A stretch of DNA of 64,000 nt from Smallanthus sonchifolius (taxonomy: Eukaryota > Streptophyta > Magnoliopsida > Asterales > Asteraceae). Shown here piece after piece: positions 21,086-34,137 of this stretch. The DNA lies in contig CM042035.1 of assembly GCA_023525975.1 (NCBI GenBank), forward strand, positions 28,053,001-28,117,000, written 5' to 3'. The notes below the pieces were generated by a model that searched no databases, was not told where the DNA came from, and saw nothing but the letters and a program-made list of their open reading frames with translations. A program made the translations under genes and the position numbers. Numbering within the stretch: position 1 is the stretch's first letter; every line of letters begins with the position of its first letter.

Positions 21086-22148
21086 ATATACTGGTTCGGA
21101 CTTATTTTGACACGCAATTGCAAAGAATTCTGATCTGGTACTATTATTTAGCAAAAAGGGCTCGGACTATGTTTTCCCCTATTCAAAATCGTATGAACAT
21201 GAATAAGAACCCTAGGTCAATGTAGGTCCGTTAGGTTCTATTAATATGAATTGATAAGGGGCTAATGAAAAGCATTCAATAACGAATCAATCGACTTAAA
21301 ACTTACGTGAATTGGCGTAGTATTGAGTCTCGTCGGCTAGGATAACAGGTACGCTATTCTTGGTGTTTGACAGTCGTCCAGAGGTGAAATGTGGATCGAT
21401 GGGGTGTTTGGGGTGTTTGTACTGGTCTGTGCGAAAATGCGGGAGTTGATTAATTTGATTGATTTCATCATAAAGGCCCGATTCGATTCTTACACGCAGA
21501 CGACAGTTGGCACCGTGAATTACGCGTGAAATCAACCGACTGATGATGAATTGGGTCAGGCTTAAGGTCTGGCTTCATTCGAGACTATGCTACGCATGAT
21601 TTGTAGGATTGAACGCATTTCAAAATTCCTGATTTGAGTTTGATTTGGCTCGGTTTGACTCTGAGAAGTCAAACCTTTTGAATTTCAAAACAAATCGCGT
21701 AACAGGTTGGATTGAGGTGTAATTAGGACTTGTAACTGGTCGATATTTGAATTGGAAATCAAGGAATGTCTATAACAGTTGGGTTGATCGATTTTGGATG
21801 TTGGAATGCACTGATTTTGACTTGTTTGACTTCAAAAAGTCAAAATAGGTCAAGAATTTTGGATAGGGTCAAAATTGGATGAGGGGTTCAAATTCAAACG
21901 TGGAAGGTTCAAGTTGAGGGTTCATTTTCTTGAGTGGGAGTTCAAATGAAAATAAAATGGGGTTCAAGACTACAATTATTTGATTTAGGGTCACCTTAAT
22001 TGTTTTTAAAAAAGAGAACCTGTTTTTATAAGGTTTACAAAACTAAACATTATTTGTTTTGATAAAAATATTTTATAAAAAAATAAAAAGTTCCATTTTT
22101 ATAAAATTTTAGGTTGCATAAAATGTTTATTTAATATAATCAAATATA

Positions 22149-22186
<38 letters not shown>

Positions 22187-22187
22187 T
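22149..22187. repeat. AT microsatellite
   Basis: Alternating AT run with one interruption. Confidence 0.9.
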
Positions 22188-22508
22188 TACGATTAAATAC
22201 AGATATGCTAAAAATAAAAGATGTAAATACGTGATTAAAACTCACTTGTTTTACTTTGGTAGGTTGTTTTTATGATAAAAAAAACGTCTACGTATATATG
22301 TATAAATATAATTACGTGTGTTATACTTATATTAGATGCATTACATGTAATGCAAGGTTTGAAAAAAAAATCAAATTGATATATGTGTAAGATTATAGGT
22401 GATATGACATGATAAGTTTGAACAAGTACGGGACTACATGTGTTTATTATTGGACATAATACAATGAATAAAGGAAAATTTATGGTTTGAAAAATCATGG
22501 ATGTTACA

Positions 22509-23908
22509 CCAAGAAGTTTTTTCCAACGAGTTAAATTTTAAGAATATCGTTAAGATGCTCTAGGATAACATCATCAGCAGATGGAGCAATCTACAAAATT
22601 CAATTAAATTTTAGTATTTTCATGCTTTAATTATCTTAATTATATTAATGACCTAAAGACAAAAATATTTACAATTAAGAATAAGATCCTGGTTTACTAT
22701 GTTAGAGTGAATGGCTAAGCACTTTTCACTGGTATAGCTAGACAGGTAGGTATAAAAATACCAATTGCGTTGACTACACAATTCTCGGTTTGAGAGGCAT
22801 GATAAGCAAGGTCAAGCTTTGGATACGTTTCCCTCAACTACGCCCGCTTAAACGACTTAAGTGATATTTGTCCTTCAATTGTGACTGTAGTCCCGGCCTA
22901 AGTGACTTAGGAATCGCGATTCTACCTTTAACCAAAACCGTGGCGTCGAATGCAGGGTAATTCACTAATATCGACGTTTCAGTTTAGTTGAAGTGTCATA
23001 ATTCAGGGTGGCGTTGAAACATAGATTTTAATAATTGAGATTTCATTAATGTTTTAATTTACCGATTAAGGGTCAAAACATTTTGGACGACGGATAACAT
23101 GAATCAAGTCGTGCAAATTTTAGTAAACCAATTTTACTATATAAGTTCGTAAAACGCTTTCAATACTCGACACGGTTCAATTTTAAATACCTTATTTTTA
23201 AACTAAATTGATCGTTAGTCGCGAACTTAATTTTAAACTAATTAACCTTTAATTAATTTAAATATGTTTTTAAATAAAACAATTAAATTTAAAAACTCGT
23301 TTTACTTTTAAATAAAAACTACTTTTATTTAATTACCTTTTCGAGAAATTTTAAACCTTTTAATATTCTCGTCGTTTTATAAGATTGTGTTAAATGTTTT
23401 ATAAAACATATTTGAAGTTTTAATTATTATCCTAAATAATTTTATCAACCACAAACATTCAAAACAACCATCGAGCCACTACTAAGTTTGTTCGGTTTCG
23501 TTCAAGCCATCAAACGAGTAACCGAACTGGTCTAAGGGACAACAAATAAAATATAAACTTGTCGCCTCCCACTTAGTCCAAGATCTCTATCTTCAAGTTC
23601 CCGTCTTTGTCAATCCTTGTCTTCAAATCTTCGTCTTAATAGGTTTACAACTTTTATACTTTTACAATAAAAATAAATAAACAAAAGTAACCTATCTATT
23701 ACATCAGGATTCCAAATAACCCAAAAATAAAAATACAAAGAAAATAAAAACAATCATGACAAACAAAAACATGGGTCACTAGGGCTCGATGTATCAAACA
23801 CAATCACAACCAAAACGATAAAGGTTCGATCTTTTGTTAACCAAAAGCGTTAACAAATAAAACGGAGATCGAAAAATAAACAATTATGTCTAAACGCGCG
23901 TAAAGGTG
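22509..23908. other. AT-rich stretch without recognisable genes
   Basis: No supported ORF. On the minus strand it would be the internal part of a Ty1 element whose LTR and primer site are at 23909-24402. A purine-rich CTAAGTGGGAGGC lies at about 23563-23575 (minus). Confidence 0.4.
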
Positions 23909-24141
23909 GCTCTGATACCACTGTTGGGATATCATGCACAGGTTTTAACATTTAAAACGAAACTTTATAAAATCAGATTTACAATAGCGGAAGCATTTAC
24001 AAAAGTACACGATAACATTTAATTACTACCTGATTAACCTTTAATCAATTCCAGTCCCTTTAGTTTATGATTACATTAATCATAAATAAAACTTGCTTAA
24101 ACCGATCACTTTTATGTTTAATAGTTTAAACATCAAATCCC

Positions 24142-24179
<38 letters not shown>

Positions 24180-24402
24180 TTTCGTCTATCGTTAGATTTA
24201 ATTATTCTCAATAATTAAATACAAGGTAATTAATAAATATCTCTCTAGATATTTAATCCATTGAATTCTTAATTCTTGTTTTGTGTAATAAAGTTTAACA
24301 ATTAAACGATTCAATTTGTTCTTTGCTCAAAGTGTAACTATTCGGATCGTACCTCGATAGCAACGTTGATATTATCGATGATCGGACATCTAATATCTAA
24401 CA
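23909..24402 (-). repeat. Ty1-type LTR with primer site on one side and polypurine tract on the other
   Basis: A Met-type primer site (GCTCTGATACCA on plus, 23909-23920) is followed by TGTTGGGATATC at 23922. The LTR ends ATATCTAACA at 24402. Directly beyond, the minus strand reads CCAAGTGGTAGAT, a Ty1-like polypurine tract. An LTR with internal signals on both sides suggests a recombined tandem. Confidence 0.55.
24144..24178. repeat. TA microsatellite inside the LTR
   Basis: About 34 bp of alternating TA. Confidence 0.9.
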
Positions 24403-25091
24403 ATCTACCACTTGGTCGATTCATCGATTAATCGGGTCAACGTAGACAGTGGTGAACGCCTAGCTGCATCTCACTGCCCCTAACAAGGTATGACGCATTT
24501 ATAATCGTCAACCAATTCCTTGTGTTCAAGTAACTTTTACTAAACCAAGTACAATAGCCATGGTAAATATATCTATATGTCCTTTCTGTTTAGGTCATTC
24601 GTTGAACATGAGATATGGATACAAGTCACTTCTCATATGTGATTCAACTATTCTTGTTTGTGCGTGGCCACGTGATTTACACCAGATACTATCGTTAGAT
24701 TTAATAATTCTCAATAATTAAATACAACGTAATTAATAAATATCTCTCTAGATATTTAATCCACCGAATTCTTAATTCTTGTTTCGTGTAATAACGTTTA
24801 ACAATTAAACGATTCAATTTGTTCTTTGCCCAAAATGTAACTCTTCGGATCGTACATCGATAGCAACATTGATATTATCGATGATCGGAGATCTAATATC
24901 CAATAGTATTCGTGTCTCGGTTTGATTATAAGCTCTATGTACTGTCATCTTGTTGTATTCCTTACAAGCTTACGACAAATCACATGTTAGTGCAAGTTAG
25001 TTGATAGTTCGTTAAATCCGTTTATGTTTTGTATAAACCCGTGAAACTTGCTCAAGGTTATGTTGATGTTTTTAAGCAAGTTTTTCAGATA
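24403..25091. other. Remnant with a partial LTR copy (24690-24906)
   Basis: About 217 bp at 24690-24906 match 24178-24400 closely in the same direction. Between them is 290 bp of non-coding sequence, and beyond 24906 nothing was recognised. It is consistent with the second, truncated LTR of a deleted Ty1 element. Confidence 0.55.
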
Positions 25092-25099
25092 CTTAGATG

Positions 25100-25624
25100 C
25101 AGGGACGGCTTAACCTTTTTGGTGCCCCAAAGCGATATCTAAAATTGGGGCCCTTTCGCATAGAATACAATTCTTTTACTTACTATTCTTATAAATAGAC
25201 ATACATGTACCCTAATTTTGGAAATCACCTTCGAAGAAAATTGTACAGCAATTTAGGAAAAGTTCTTTAAGAGTAGGGTCTTTTTCGGAATGAAGAACAA
25301 GAAAATAGATAATGAAATCTAAGAGATTTATTTTTTATCGGGGCTTTTACCAAATGAAGAAGAAAAATAGAATACAAAAGGCCTACGCAATTTTAATGAA
25401 ATATAGAGATGCAAAAAATGTATTTCAACTACCATGATTCAAACCTAGATATCCAAGGAGAAAGTGTAAAATATCTACCGCTGAACCATTAATAGTTTTT
25501 TGTTAATTTAGTCATCTTGAATTATTATATCCACATTATATATAAATATTTTTGAATTTGGAGGCCCCAAAAACTTGTGGCCCCAAGCAAGGGCATATTT
25601 TTTTAATATATAGAGCCGGCACTG
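25100..25624. mobile_element. hAT-type MITE
   Basis: 525 bp with terminal inverted repeats CAGGGACGGCT and (reverse complement) CAGTGCCGGCT, 9 of 11 matching. It is flanked by the exact 8-bp duplication CTTAGATG at 25092-25099 and 25625-25632. An 8-bp duplication and CA-start ends fit the hAT superfamily. It has no transposase ORF, so it is non-autonomous. Confidence 0.88.
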
Positions 25625-25859
25625 CTTAGATGCTCTCGTGCGGTTATGAAAATGGTTTTTGGGCAAACACTTGCATCGGAATTCTGTTGGGACTTTTAAC
25701 TTTATTTTGGATCCTCATTTGTTGGATCATGAAAACTCTTGTCTTACATTTTAATGCCTTTCAATTTGAATAATTGTAAGACTTATCTTTATTTTGTTAA
25801 ACCTTTCCGATGTTTCAAATAAATGTGTTTGCTTATTATCATTGGGCTCCAACTTATGT

Positions 25860-26940
25860 GATCACCATGCTTACGTCTCGTTTCCTCTACGAATCGTCGT
25901 TTTCTGGGTATGACGGAAATGGTGGTGACGGTGGAGATAAATGAAATGTTAGAAGGAATGAAGAGGTTGTGACACCTGAGATTGAGATTACTATAGAACC
26001 ACCGGTAATAATAGAACCAGAAACAAGCAACACCTGAAGCAGCAACAACAACTATTTCAAAGAAAAGAAAGGAATGTATTGAAAAGAACGAGACTGTTAG
26101 GACTCCTCCTCCTACATCTGTCACCAAAATGTATTACCAATTCAAAATCATTTGATAGTTTTATATTCCCACTACAAGAATTCAGAGCAATAGCGACGAA
26201 ATTATGGGAATGGGTGGATAGAAGAATCTGAAGACGAAGAGGTACCATCTGGTGAAGAAGAACTTGAAGATGAAGAGTTACTGAGAAAGAATCTGAAGAT
26301 GAAGAGGAGTCTAGAGAAGAGGAATCTGATGATGAAAAGGAGTCTAGTGAGGAAGAGCCTATTAAGACGAGTCATTTGGTTAAGAAACCTATGAAGGAAG
26401 CTCTAGCTGCTGAGTTAGGCAATAAGGAGACTCCAGCTAGTGATGAGCCTACTCCAGTGATTACCGTGACTATTAGCCATGTTCATGAGAACGATGAGGT
26501 TATGACTGTCATTGAGCCTGTTAGGCCAAATACGGGGAATTTACGTCTTCCTTCTCATCGGTATTATCGTGAACATCCGAAAGGTCCACTTCTGAAGTTT
26601 ACTGCTAGGAAGACTATGTCGCCAGTAAAGAAGAGAAAACTGGTTGATAGAGATGACGAAGATGCCGCAACCAGGAAAGAAGACCTGGTTCAGGTCCGAG
26701 AAGATATGGTTAAATTGAGGAGAAAGTTGGAATAAAGCGAGAAGAAGGCCGAAGAAGCAATAAAGATGGCCGAGGAAGCTACTGCGAGAGCTGCGGAGGC
26801 GGAAGTCAGAGAGGTTGAGGCCTTGCAGCGCGTAGGTTCACTTGAGGAGCGCCTCAAGGCCTCTCTAGACCTTGAAGTTACGTGTGTTCTGCTCGCTGCC
26901 ACTGTTCCTCGCCTCGGTGTTCTCCCTCGTCACAACCGCT
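25860..26940 (+). pseudogene. Decayed acidic / coiled-coil ORF
   Basis: Pieces in shifting frames encode a Pro/Thr-rich start, a Lys/Arg patch, then an acidic run (26220-26370, rich in EES and EDEE). A 119-codon piece follows (26376-26735; 'PVKKRKLVDRDDEDA' and 'EDMVKLRRKLE'). After a stop come Ala/Glu-rich heptad-like residues (26739-26880). The layout (acidic, basic, coiled coil) resembles the middle of the extra ORF of elements F-H, but I could not align it. It may be from another retroelement or a dead host gene. Confidence 0.4.
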
Positions 26941-27187
26941 AGTCCTTGTCCTTGACGATGTTGTTTTTGGAGTTCATGTATTTTTCTTATGTTATATTGG
27001 AGAAACTTGTTAGGACTGGTCGTATGCCACGCCCATTTTTGTAATCATTTGGTTTAATGATGTATTCAAGTTTGAACCCTATTTTTTAACGATGATGACC
27101 TGAAGTGGTTGATTTTGGTATATTGTCTTGTTTGCTAAATTATTTTCGTACGTACATGAATGACATAGATATTGCGTGATATACGTA
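26941..27187. other. Short gap, nothing recognised
   Basis: T-rich sequence between the coiled-coil remnant and the LTR of F. No motif supported. Confidence 0.5.
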
Positions 27188-27619
27188 TTGTCTCTGTGAA
27201 TCCCTCTAATCAGTTGATAATCAAGCCTTTGATTTTCAAATCACTTCTGGAAAGGCAGAAACAATCCAGAATGCACCAATAACCATGTAGATCGAATCAA
27301 ATGAGAATAAGAATGAAAACCGCCACAAACACGAGATGGAACATCAAAATTAATGATTCCATTACTTCAACTTTTAATTACAATGAGCTAGAACAAGAGA
27401 GAATACTGGATCACTACAAAATCAGATCTAAGTATAAAATACACAATGAGTAATCTCTCCATAAAAGTTCAAAGACAATAACTATATATAGAATAAAGAA
27501 CTAGATAGAAATCTTTTGACCGAAAACGTTTTCGATTGAAATACATTTCGACCGAAATCTTTAGACTTGCACAAATTAAGCCTATAAGTTTGATTTCTAT
27601 GGACTACTAGGTTCCAACA
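27188..27619 (-). repeat. 3' LTR of element F (outer boundary approximate)
   Basis: The inner end is clear: minus-strand TGTTGGAACC starts at 27619, next to the polypurine tract. The outer end is a guess, because the other LTR and the target duplication are not in the window. It contains the palindrome CGAAAACGTTTTCG (27521-27534) and TTTCG units up to about 27562. A TATA-like TATATATAG (minus) follows at about 27482-27492. Confidence 0.6.
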
Positions 27620-27640
27620 ATCTCCCCCTAGTCCACAGAA
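27595..27640 (-). promoter_or_regulatory. Polypurine tract of element F in a stem-loop
   Basis: AGGGGGAGAT (minus) abuts the LTR. Arms 27595-27606 and 27629-27640 pair at 11 of 12 positions, the exception being G.T. Confidence 0.7.
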
Positions 27641-27695
27641 CATCAAGTCTTCAGTTGATGTCTGCACCAGGCTTGGCTTCAAAATTGACTCTTAT

Positions 27696-30600
27696 TTATT
27701 CCAGACCAGCAAGTCTTTTCTTTATCATCTTCACTTCATATCTCATTGACAAGTACCGAGCAACAACTCTCATATACAACTTAGCTTCAATCTTGATCTT
27801 CGAGCTCATGTCACACTGGATTGGATTGTGGTACAGAATCTTCAGATCTTCATCAGAGAAACTAAACAGATCCATCGGATCGAAGACTCTGACCTCAGGC
27901 AAGTCATATTGTGTGATCACAGCTTCATGTGTTGAACTATCATACTCCCATCTTTTAAATGCTTGATAAAGATCTCTTTTCTTACTAGGATGTATACAAT
28001 AGTCACTGTATCAACAGGCTTGACAATGTATCTAAACCGCCTCTTACCATCTTTGTCTTTCTTCTTTAGTTTAACAAATTTTGGCACTTGAGGCTTGAAG
28101 CTTTCAAACTTGTTCAGAGCACATTAATTCCTTAAATATCTTTCAAAGTTTTCAGCATAAGTATTCTTTGACGGATTAATCAACTTCAAATGACTTAACT
28201 CTCTAACGTCCCATGTCGGCAATGTCTTCAGTTTACTACTGCTATCAAAGTAATAAATGTCACATTCACCCCTCTTTATCACATACATCTTTTTCTCTGC
28301 ATTATACATCCAACTTAGAATCTCACCAGTCAACGCTTTCTTTGGATTTCTGATCTTCTGTGTAATTTTGTCAACGATTAACAGTTGTTCTCAAACTTTC
28401 CACCACACACTCTTATCTATACCATCAGTCTTTGGAACATCAGCAGTATGTTCTACCTCTTCAGGAACTTTGAATGATTCATGATCGCTGCGTAATCTAT
28501 CCGTTTTTCCTATCACCGACTGTAACATCCCATTTTCTTTATAAGATAACGGGGTTTGTAATTATGTAAATAAATATAAAGAACTAGCGGGTATTTATCG
28601 AAATTTAAGTGGATCTTGTTATAAAAATGCAAGCGAGTCCAAGCACGAGAGACAGGTTGCGCCCATGGGCCAACCCCGGCCCAAAAGGGGACACCCTTTA
28701 GGGTGCGACGCAAATGGGAAACCCTATTTGCATTCTTACAGCAGCCGAGAGCAAAAGAAGAATTAGAGGAACCGTTCGTCGCGTTTCGAGTTCGATTTAA
28801 GGTATTTTCAAAATCTCTAATCCTCCGTTACATGTTTCGATCATTGAATCAAAGATATAAACATTTATAGTTCTAGGGTTTATGCAAGGGTTGAGATTTC
28901 ATGAAGAAATCGAGCAAAAACGGGAACTCCGGCGAGGATTCCGGCCACTATTCGCGATTTTGGCAGCGGAACCAGCGACGACAGGAGGCAGCGATGGTAG
29001 CAGGAGAAAGGGTCGGGATGGAAGCTAAATGTTTATGATTACGTGCATGCTATGTTATTCTAGTGATAGGTATGGGTGCAGGTGTAGTTAACGAGTCATA
29101 TAAGTGTACTGTGATATTACATGTTTTTAATTCAGTTGGGTTTTGTATGTCGTTGTCCATGTAACACTGTGGGTGATGCGTTTGCGTAGTCATGTTTATG
29201 ACACGACAAACGAGAATTGTAAAGGATGAGTTCAGTCGGGAAGTCACCAACGGTGATATTTGTTAACAGGTTAATGATGAGCTCAAGGTGCGTCGAACGC
29301 CCTGACGAGGGTAACCCTGACGAGGGTTCAGTGATAAGGTATGTGTTTGCATGCTTATATATGTGTTAATTTGCATGCTAGTAATGAGTTATATTTGTTG
29401 TGTATGAGATAGTGTTAATGTGATGTGTTGATGATAGTAATGTGACAGGTAGAGTTAGATTAGAGTTAGATTGACCGTTGTGTCAGGATTGCGAAGCGGT
29501 GTTGTTAACCGTTGTGTCAGCTGATTAGTAAGAGCCTTAGTTAAGGTTGGGTAAGTTAAGGTCTAGGGTTTGGTTGTGGTCAACCAAGTGTCGAGTTAAT
29601 ACGTGTGCTAGAGTACGAATTTATTAGTGTAGTAAGTTCGACCTACGTCGATAAAACTGCGGAATTATTATTACACTGGATGAGTCTCGGGTGGTGAACG
29701 TTTATGGGATATTGAGTGATAACAGGGGTTATCCATTGTTAATAAATTGGTAAACTACTTTATAAGGACCGAGGGTTATAAGTAAAGTTTTAAATAACTA
29801 TTGTGATGAGTTGGCTTTTGATTAAATTAAACTATTAGAACTCACGCAGCGTAGCTGACTTTGTGTGTACGTTAGATTGTTTTGCAGGTAAGCGTTACAT
29901 TGACGTATCTTAGCTTGGGAGCGGTGTTACTCGAATCGGTGTGCAGGCATTTGTAAGGTAAACCTAATAACATTAAATGGTTATAATTGTTTCTAGAAAT
30001 ACTTCCGCTGTATTTTGATCTACAATAAATGTGTTTTAAATGAGAATAACCCGTTATGAGAACCAACTGTAGTATGCCCGGGTTAGGGTCTTACACCGAA
30101 CAAATTTGTATACTCTTTGGTAGATTCACCTGCATCATCAGACTCTGACTCATTCACATCACTTTCACCAATACCGCCAGCCCCATCACTGCTATTATCA
30201 TCGTCAGATGGCTTATCATCATCCTTTCTCTCTCAAGTAATAACATCCTCATCCTCTTCTTCCTTCTCAGATTCCTCTCCTTTCTCTTCCTTATTTTCAT
30301 CAGTAACTTTCATTCCTTCACCTTGATTATTTAACAATTCATCCACATCAAAGAAAGTATGTGATTCATACATAACAACATCATTTATTGGAGAAGGAAT
30401 TGGTTCAGTTGTAGTAGGGCTTACTTGATGCTCAACATTCATTGTAGGGGTGACATTCTGTGTAGTATCCTGAAGACCGAGATGATTAATCAAATCTTTC
30501 ACCATTCTCTACAGTTGGTCAATCTGCTATTGTTGCTTACTAATAACATCTTGTTGTCGACTACTTTTTGTTCTTAATTCTCTGATTTCTCTAGAGTTTG

Positions 30601-31996
30601 CACGTTCTCTACTTTGAAGATTGGCAATCTGAGTCTTCAACTGACTCTCAACATTTGGTGTTTCTCTTGCTGCATAATTAAGGAACTCTTCATCAACTAG
30701 ATTGTAGTCCTTTGTCGGTTTCGACTTTTGCTTCTCACGAATCACCTTTTCCTTGCCTTTGCCTTTTTCTGCTACATCTCTTTTAGCCATAGTTTTCAGT
30801 CTCTTGTTCTCAGGATCAGTAAACACGATACCCTTAGACGGAGGAGGTCTAGAAGGCACGGTCTTTGACATTTCAGGTTCTTTCCATTTCTTTGTTGGTG
30901 GAGTTGCTGTTTTTGGTACTTCAGGAGTTTTAATTACTTCAATGTTAACACTCACTTCGTCTTCATCTTATGCAAGAAACTCTTCATTATGGCTCAAAAC
31001 CGGCTCATTAACTTCAACAGTTGTATCAAGAATCACATTCTCTTCAACACCAACATCTATCGGTTATTCAATTTCTTGATTCTGATTCACTTGCTTGACA
31101 TTTCCAACACCATCATCATTATCATCACCACCATCATCAATGTCATCACCATCATCACCATCAACATCACTGTCCATAATATCATTCACTTCGTCATATA
31201 TATTGAACTCAGGATCAGGATTCTCAATCAACATGTTTGGGAATAACGGTGTCACAGTACCGCTGAACTTGCTTCTTTTCCTTACATTATTCATGCTGCT
31301 AAAAATAACTTCTTGCATCTGTTCCAAGGGAAGCTCAATGCCATCATTCAGTAGATCAGGTAGCAGAGTATTTATAATCATTTGTACAAATCTTGGATAC
31401 ATAAGGAACTTGTAATTCTTTCTTGGTCCCACAAAATTACCGATCATAGCTTCAAATATCATTCATAAGAAGTTAAATCTCATGTGAGTTACCAAGCACA
31501 CCAAAGCCTTACTAAATACTTCCCCAATTTGATCAAAGGCTGTTGTTCTAGGACTCATGCAATGGATAAGAACATGCACCAAATACCTCCATTGTTTTCC
31601 AAGCATAGTCTTAGTTACCTACCTTCTCTGGAAATCCCCTTCATACCCCATAGTCAATACAATCTCAGATACTGTTGTATAACTCATCTTGTACGGATAA
31701 TCAGGAGAATCTCTGAATTTTAACACCTGTCTAATCACTTGTTCAGTTATCTTTATCCACTTTCTACCAACTAAACTTTCAATCCAGATTTCCTTATTAA
31801 CATGACGGTATTCCACATTGTCCAAAAATTCACGAATTTGGTTCTCAAATACTTGTACTTGTGTAGATATTGCAATATGAATCCTTGAATTGTTGAGAAA
31901 TCTAACAATCTCCTCATACCCACATGATTTCCTTGTGGATGATGTCAGACAAGCATAAATGTTGTGCCTAGGTTCGAACTTAAGTCGATTCTTCAC
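27696..31996 (-). pseudogene. Extra ORF of element F, split by solo LTR N
   Basis: Read from 31996 downward. The N-terminal helical domain (31996-31619, 'YEEIVRFLNNSRIHIAIST', then 31462-31064 with 'KFLMYPRFVQMIINTLL') is followed by an acidic Asp-rich stretch. Next come a Lys-rich region and coiled coil (30955-30527), an acidic segment (30505-30233) and, past the solo LTR, the C-terminal domain (28333-28124 'LSWMYNAEKKMYVIKR'; 27920-27696 'VFDPMDLFSFSDEDLKILY'). Stops and frameshifts break it. The N-terminal domain matches G (45900-45000) and H (62290-63000). There is no enzyme motif or membrane segment, and the role is unknown. It occupies the place of the env-like ORF of Sireviruses, about 2.1 kb beyond RNase H. 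Confidence 0.8.
28521..30095 (+). mobile_element. Solo LTR N, Tekay-like
   Basis: 1575 bp starting TGTAACATCCC and ending GGGTCTTACA, as in element A. Flanks CCGAC (28516-28520) and CCGAA (30096-30100) agree at four of five bases. A 25-base block around 'agcgtagctgacttt' (about 29842-29862) also occurs in A's LTR (complement at about 497-525). It interrupts the extra ORF of F. Confidence 0.8.
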
Positions 31997-32054
31997 TAAA
32001 ACAATATCAAATCAATATTAGAAAAACTTTGAAATTTTTGAAATTTTACAACTT

Positions 32055-32770
32055 TGGAGATTTCGATCGAAAACTCTCAACCGAAAACACTTTCCGATCA
32101 AAAACTCTGAACAATAACAAATCATAACTATGAACTTTTCGATCGAAAACTCAGAACATCCACAATTTACAACTCAGAACTTTTCGATCGAAAACTCACT
32201 GATCAAAAACACAACATTTCGATCGAAAACGCTGAACATATCAAAAACCTCCAACTTTAAACATTTCGACCAAAAACCCTTAAACAAACCATTTTTCGAT
32301 CGAAAACTTGGATTTTACAAAATTTCAAACTTAAAACTTTTCGATCGAAAAACTAGTTCAAAACACATTTCGATCGAAAACACTTTTCGATCGAAAACTC
32401 ATTTCGGACGGATCAGCAGTGACCCTTTATTTCCATCTGAAATAGATTTCGGTCCATTCAAGGGACTTTTCTGGCGATTCATCTGAGATTCCGCACGATG
32501 CATAATTCGAATTAATCTAAGGCTTTAGATCTACCCTATGCACCTCTACGAGTCACGAAAACATACCTTTGTGATCGAAAACTCAGGAGAAACATGATGA
32601 TGTAACAATCGATGGATTTCGGCACGAAAACTTTTCACTTGTAAAAACGCTAGAGAGAAAACCGGCAATCGAAAAAGGTGGTGAAAATTTTTTCGATTAA
32701 AATTTTCAATACATATAGCTTTCAAGATTTCAACCGAAAATGATTTCGGACAGGACATTTCGATCGGACA
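32055..32770. repeat. TTTTCGATCGAAAA palindrome array upstream of the extra ORF of F
   Basis: About fifteen to twenty copies, perfect or decayed, of TTTTCGATCGAAAA or its halves, irregularly spaced. The region lies between RNase H (ends 34138) and the extra ORF (starts about 31996). A related palindrome is in F's LTR. Confidence 0.85.
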
Positions 32771-34137
32771 CTATTTCGGACAAAAGATTTCGGGCAACAG
32801 ATTTAGACCAAAAACTTTATACTTGATAAATTTCAAAATTTTATTTTATTTTCTAGTCCAATTTCGATATCATCAAGACCTGTTCCAAACTTTTTGAATA
32901 TTTTTCAGATATACAAACACAACAAATACTCAACACATATCAACTATTGAAGCACAAACTTTCACAAAACTTGAAAACCGGTTATTCACAGCAAATCAAG
33001 AAATTTATATGGATGATGGAGAAATGGGTAAAACAATTAAAAACCGATGATCATATGAAAACACTTATTGACATACACGTTTATTTATTTTCTATGTACT
33101 TATTTTGATTCTTTTGTCTTGGTTTTTGAGATAGTAAGCACGGAATCATGTTGATTTGTATGAGATGGAATATGTCAAGAATCATGATTGATTCAGGTGA
33201 ACAAATATAGATGTGATGTAGTTTCGATGAATTTGTTTGAATCAGATTTGATTTGGGTATGCGGATATCCATAGAATACTGGATATGTCAATTGAAATCA
33301 TGAGTGATTCAAAGGGCTAAACAGACTGACTTGTTGGTTTCTATCCGAGATTTTCACCAGAACCATCAGCTGTATAAAGGTGTTCAACTCTAAATCATAT
33401 ATTTGACGGGTATAGTCAATAGAGCAAACAAATTGTGCTAAGAACTCATCAAGATCCTGGCCTCATGGTATGACTAGATTCACTTTGCATTCAAATGATA
33501 AAAGTACCTATATTCGATGTGGGTAAAACACAAAGATTGCAATTTAATTAATCACACAAATATCGCCTAATTTATACATGCAGAGCCTAACAACATATCA
33601 ATAATTGTAACCGATGTCACCGTCATATCCAATTCATGCGTAAGATCAGCACACAAATATACTATCATTTCTTATTTGCTTGTCAGTCAGTTTTTTTTTG
33701 TTTTTTTTTTATTTTCAGCACAATATCAGCTTTTTTATTTTCATATTTTTGTTTTGCACAAACATATATCACATATTCAACTTTATTCACATATACACAG
33801 AACACAATCACATATTTCAGGAGAGATTCCAGAAGAGATCAATAATCAAGTTTTCACCAGATATCAATTTTCATCAGATATTTTTTATTTTCTTTTATTA
33901 TCCCACTAAAATTGTGATGCAATTTATTTAGACTAAACCGACACTTAAACTAGCACATGTAGAACAAACGCACCACTTAGAACATATATCACAATTCAAC
34001 ACAATTTTAACTCTAAAAGAAAATCTTTTTGAGGAACATTTTTATGGTCTTTCAATAAAAAACACATACTTTATTTTGATATTTGTAAAACAATTTTCAA
34101 TTTAAGTTGGCCCTTTTTTTAATATAACAATAAAACC
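32771..34137 (-). other. Non-coding spacer of element F
   Basis: No ORF. It contains sequences built on 'gattcaggtgaacaaa' and 'aatcatgagtgattcaaag' that recall the spacers of G, H and I. An A-rich (minus) segment is at about 33690-33760. Confidence 0.5.

Larger units (their letters stand above)
16492..22508 (-). repeat. 5' LTR of element E (Ty3/Gypsy), split by element D
   Basis: In coding orientation it runs from TGTAACATCC (22508) to GGGGTGTGACG (16492); the last base is probably a mutated A. Without D and one copy of its duplication it is about 3.0 kb. The 3' 700 bp match the end of solo LTR O in inverted orientation. The interior is AT-rich (17450-17900 and 21950-22250). Confidence 0.78.

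Noticed and set aside
33636..33931. Phe-rich ORFs that look like a membrane protein
   Set aside because: They come from a T-rich tract in the spacer of F in three overlapping frames.
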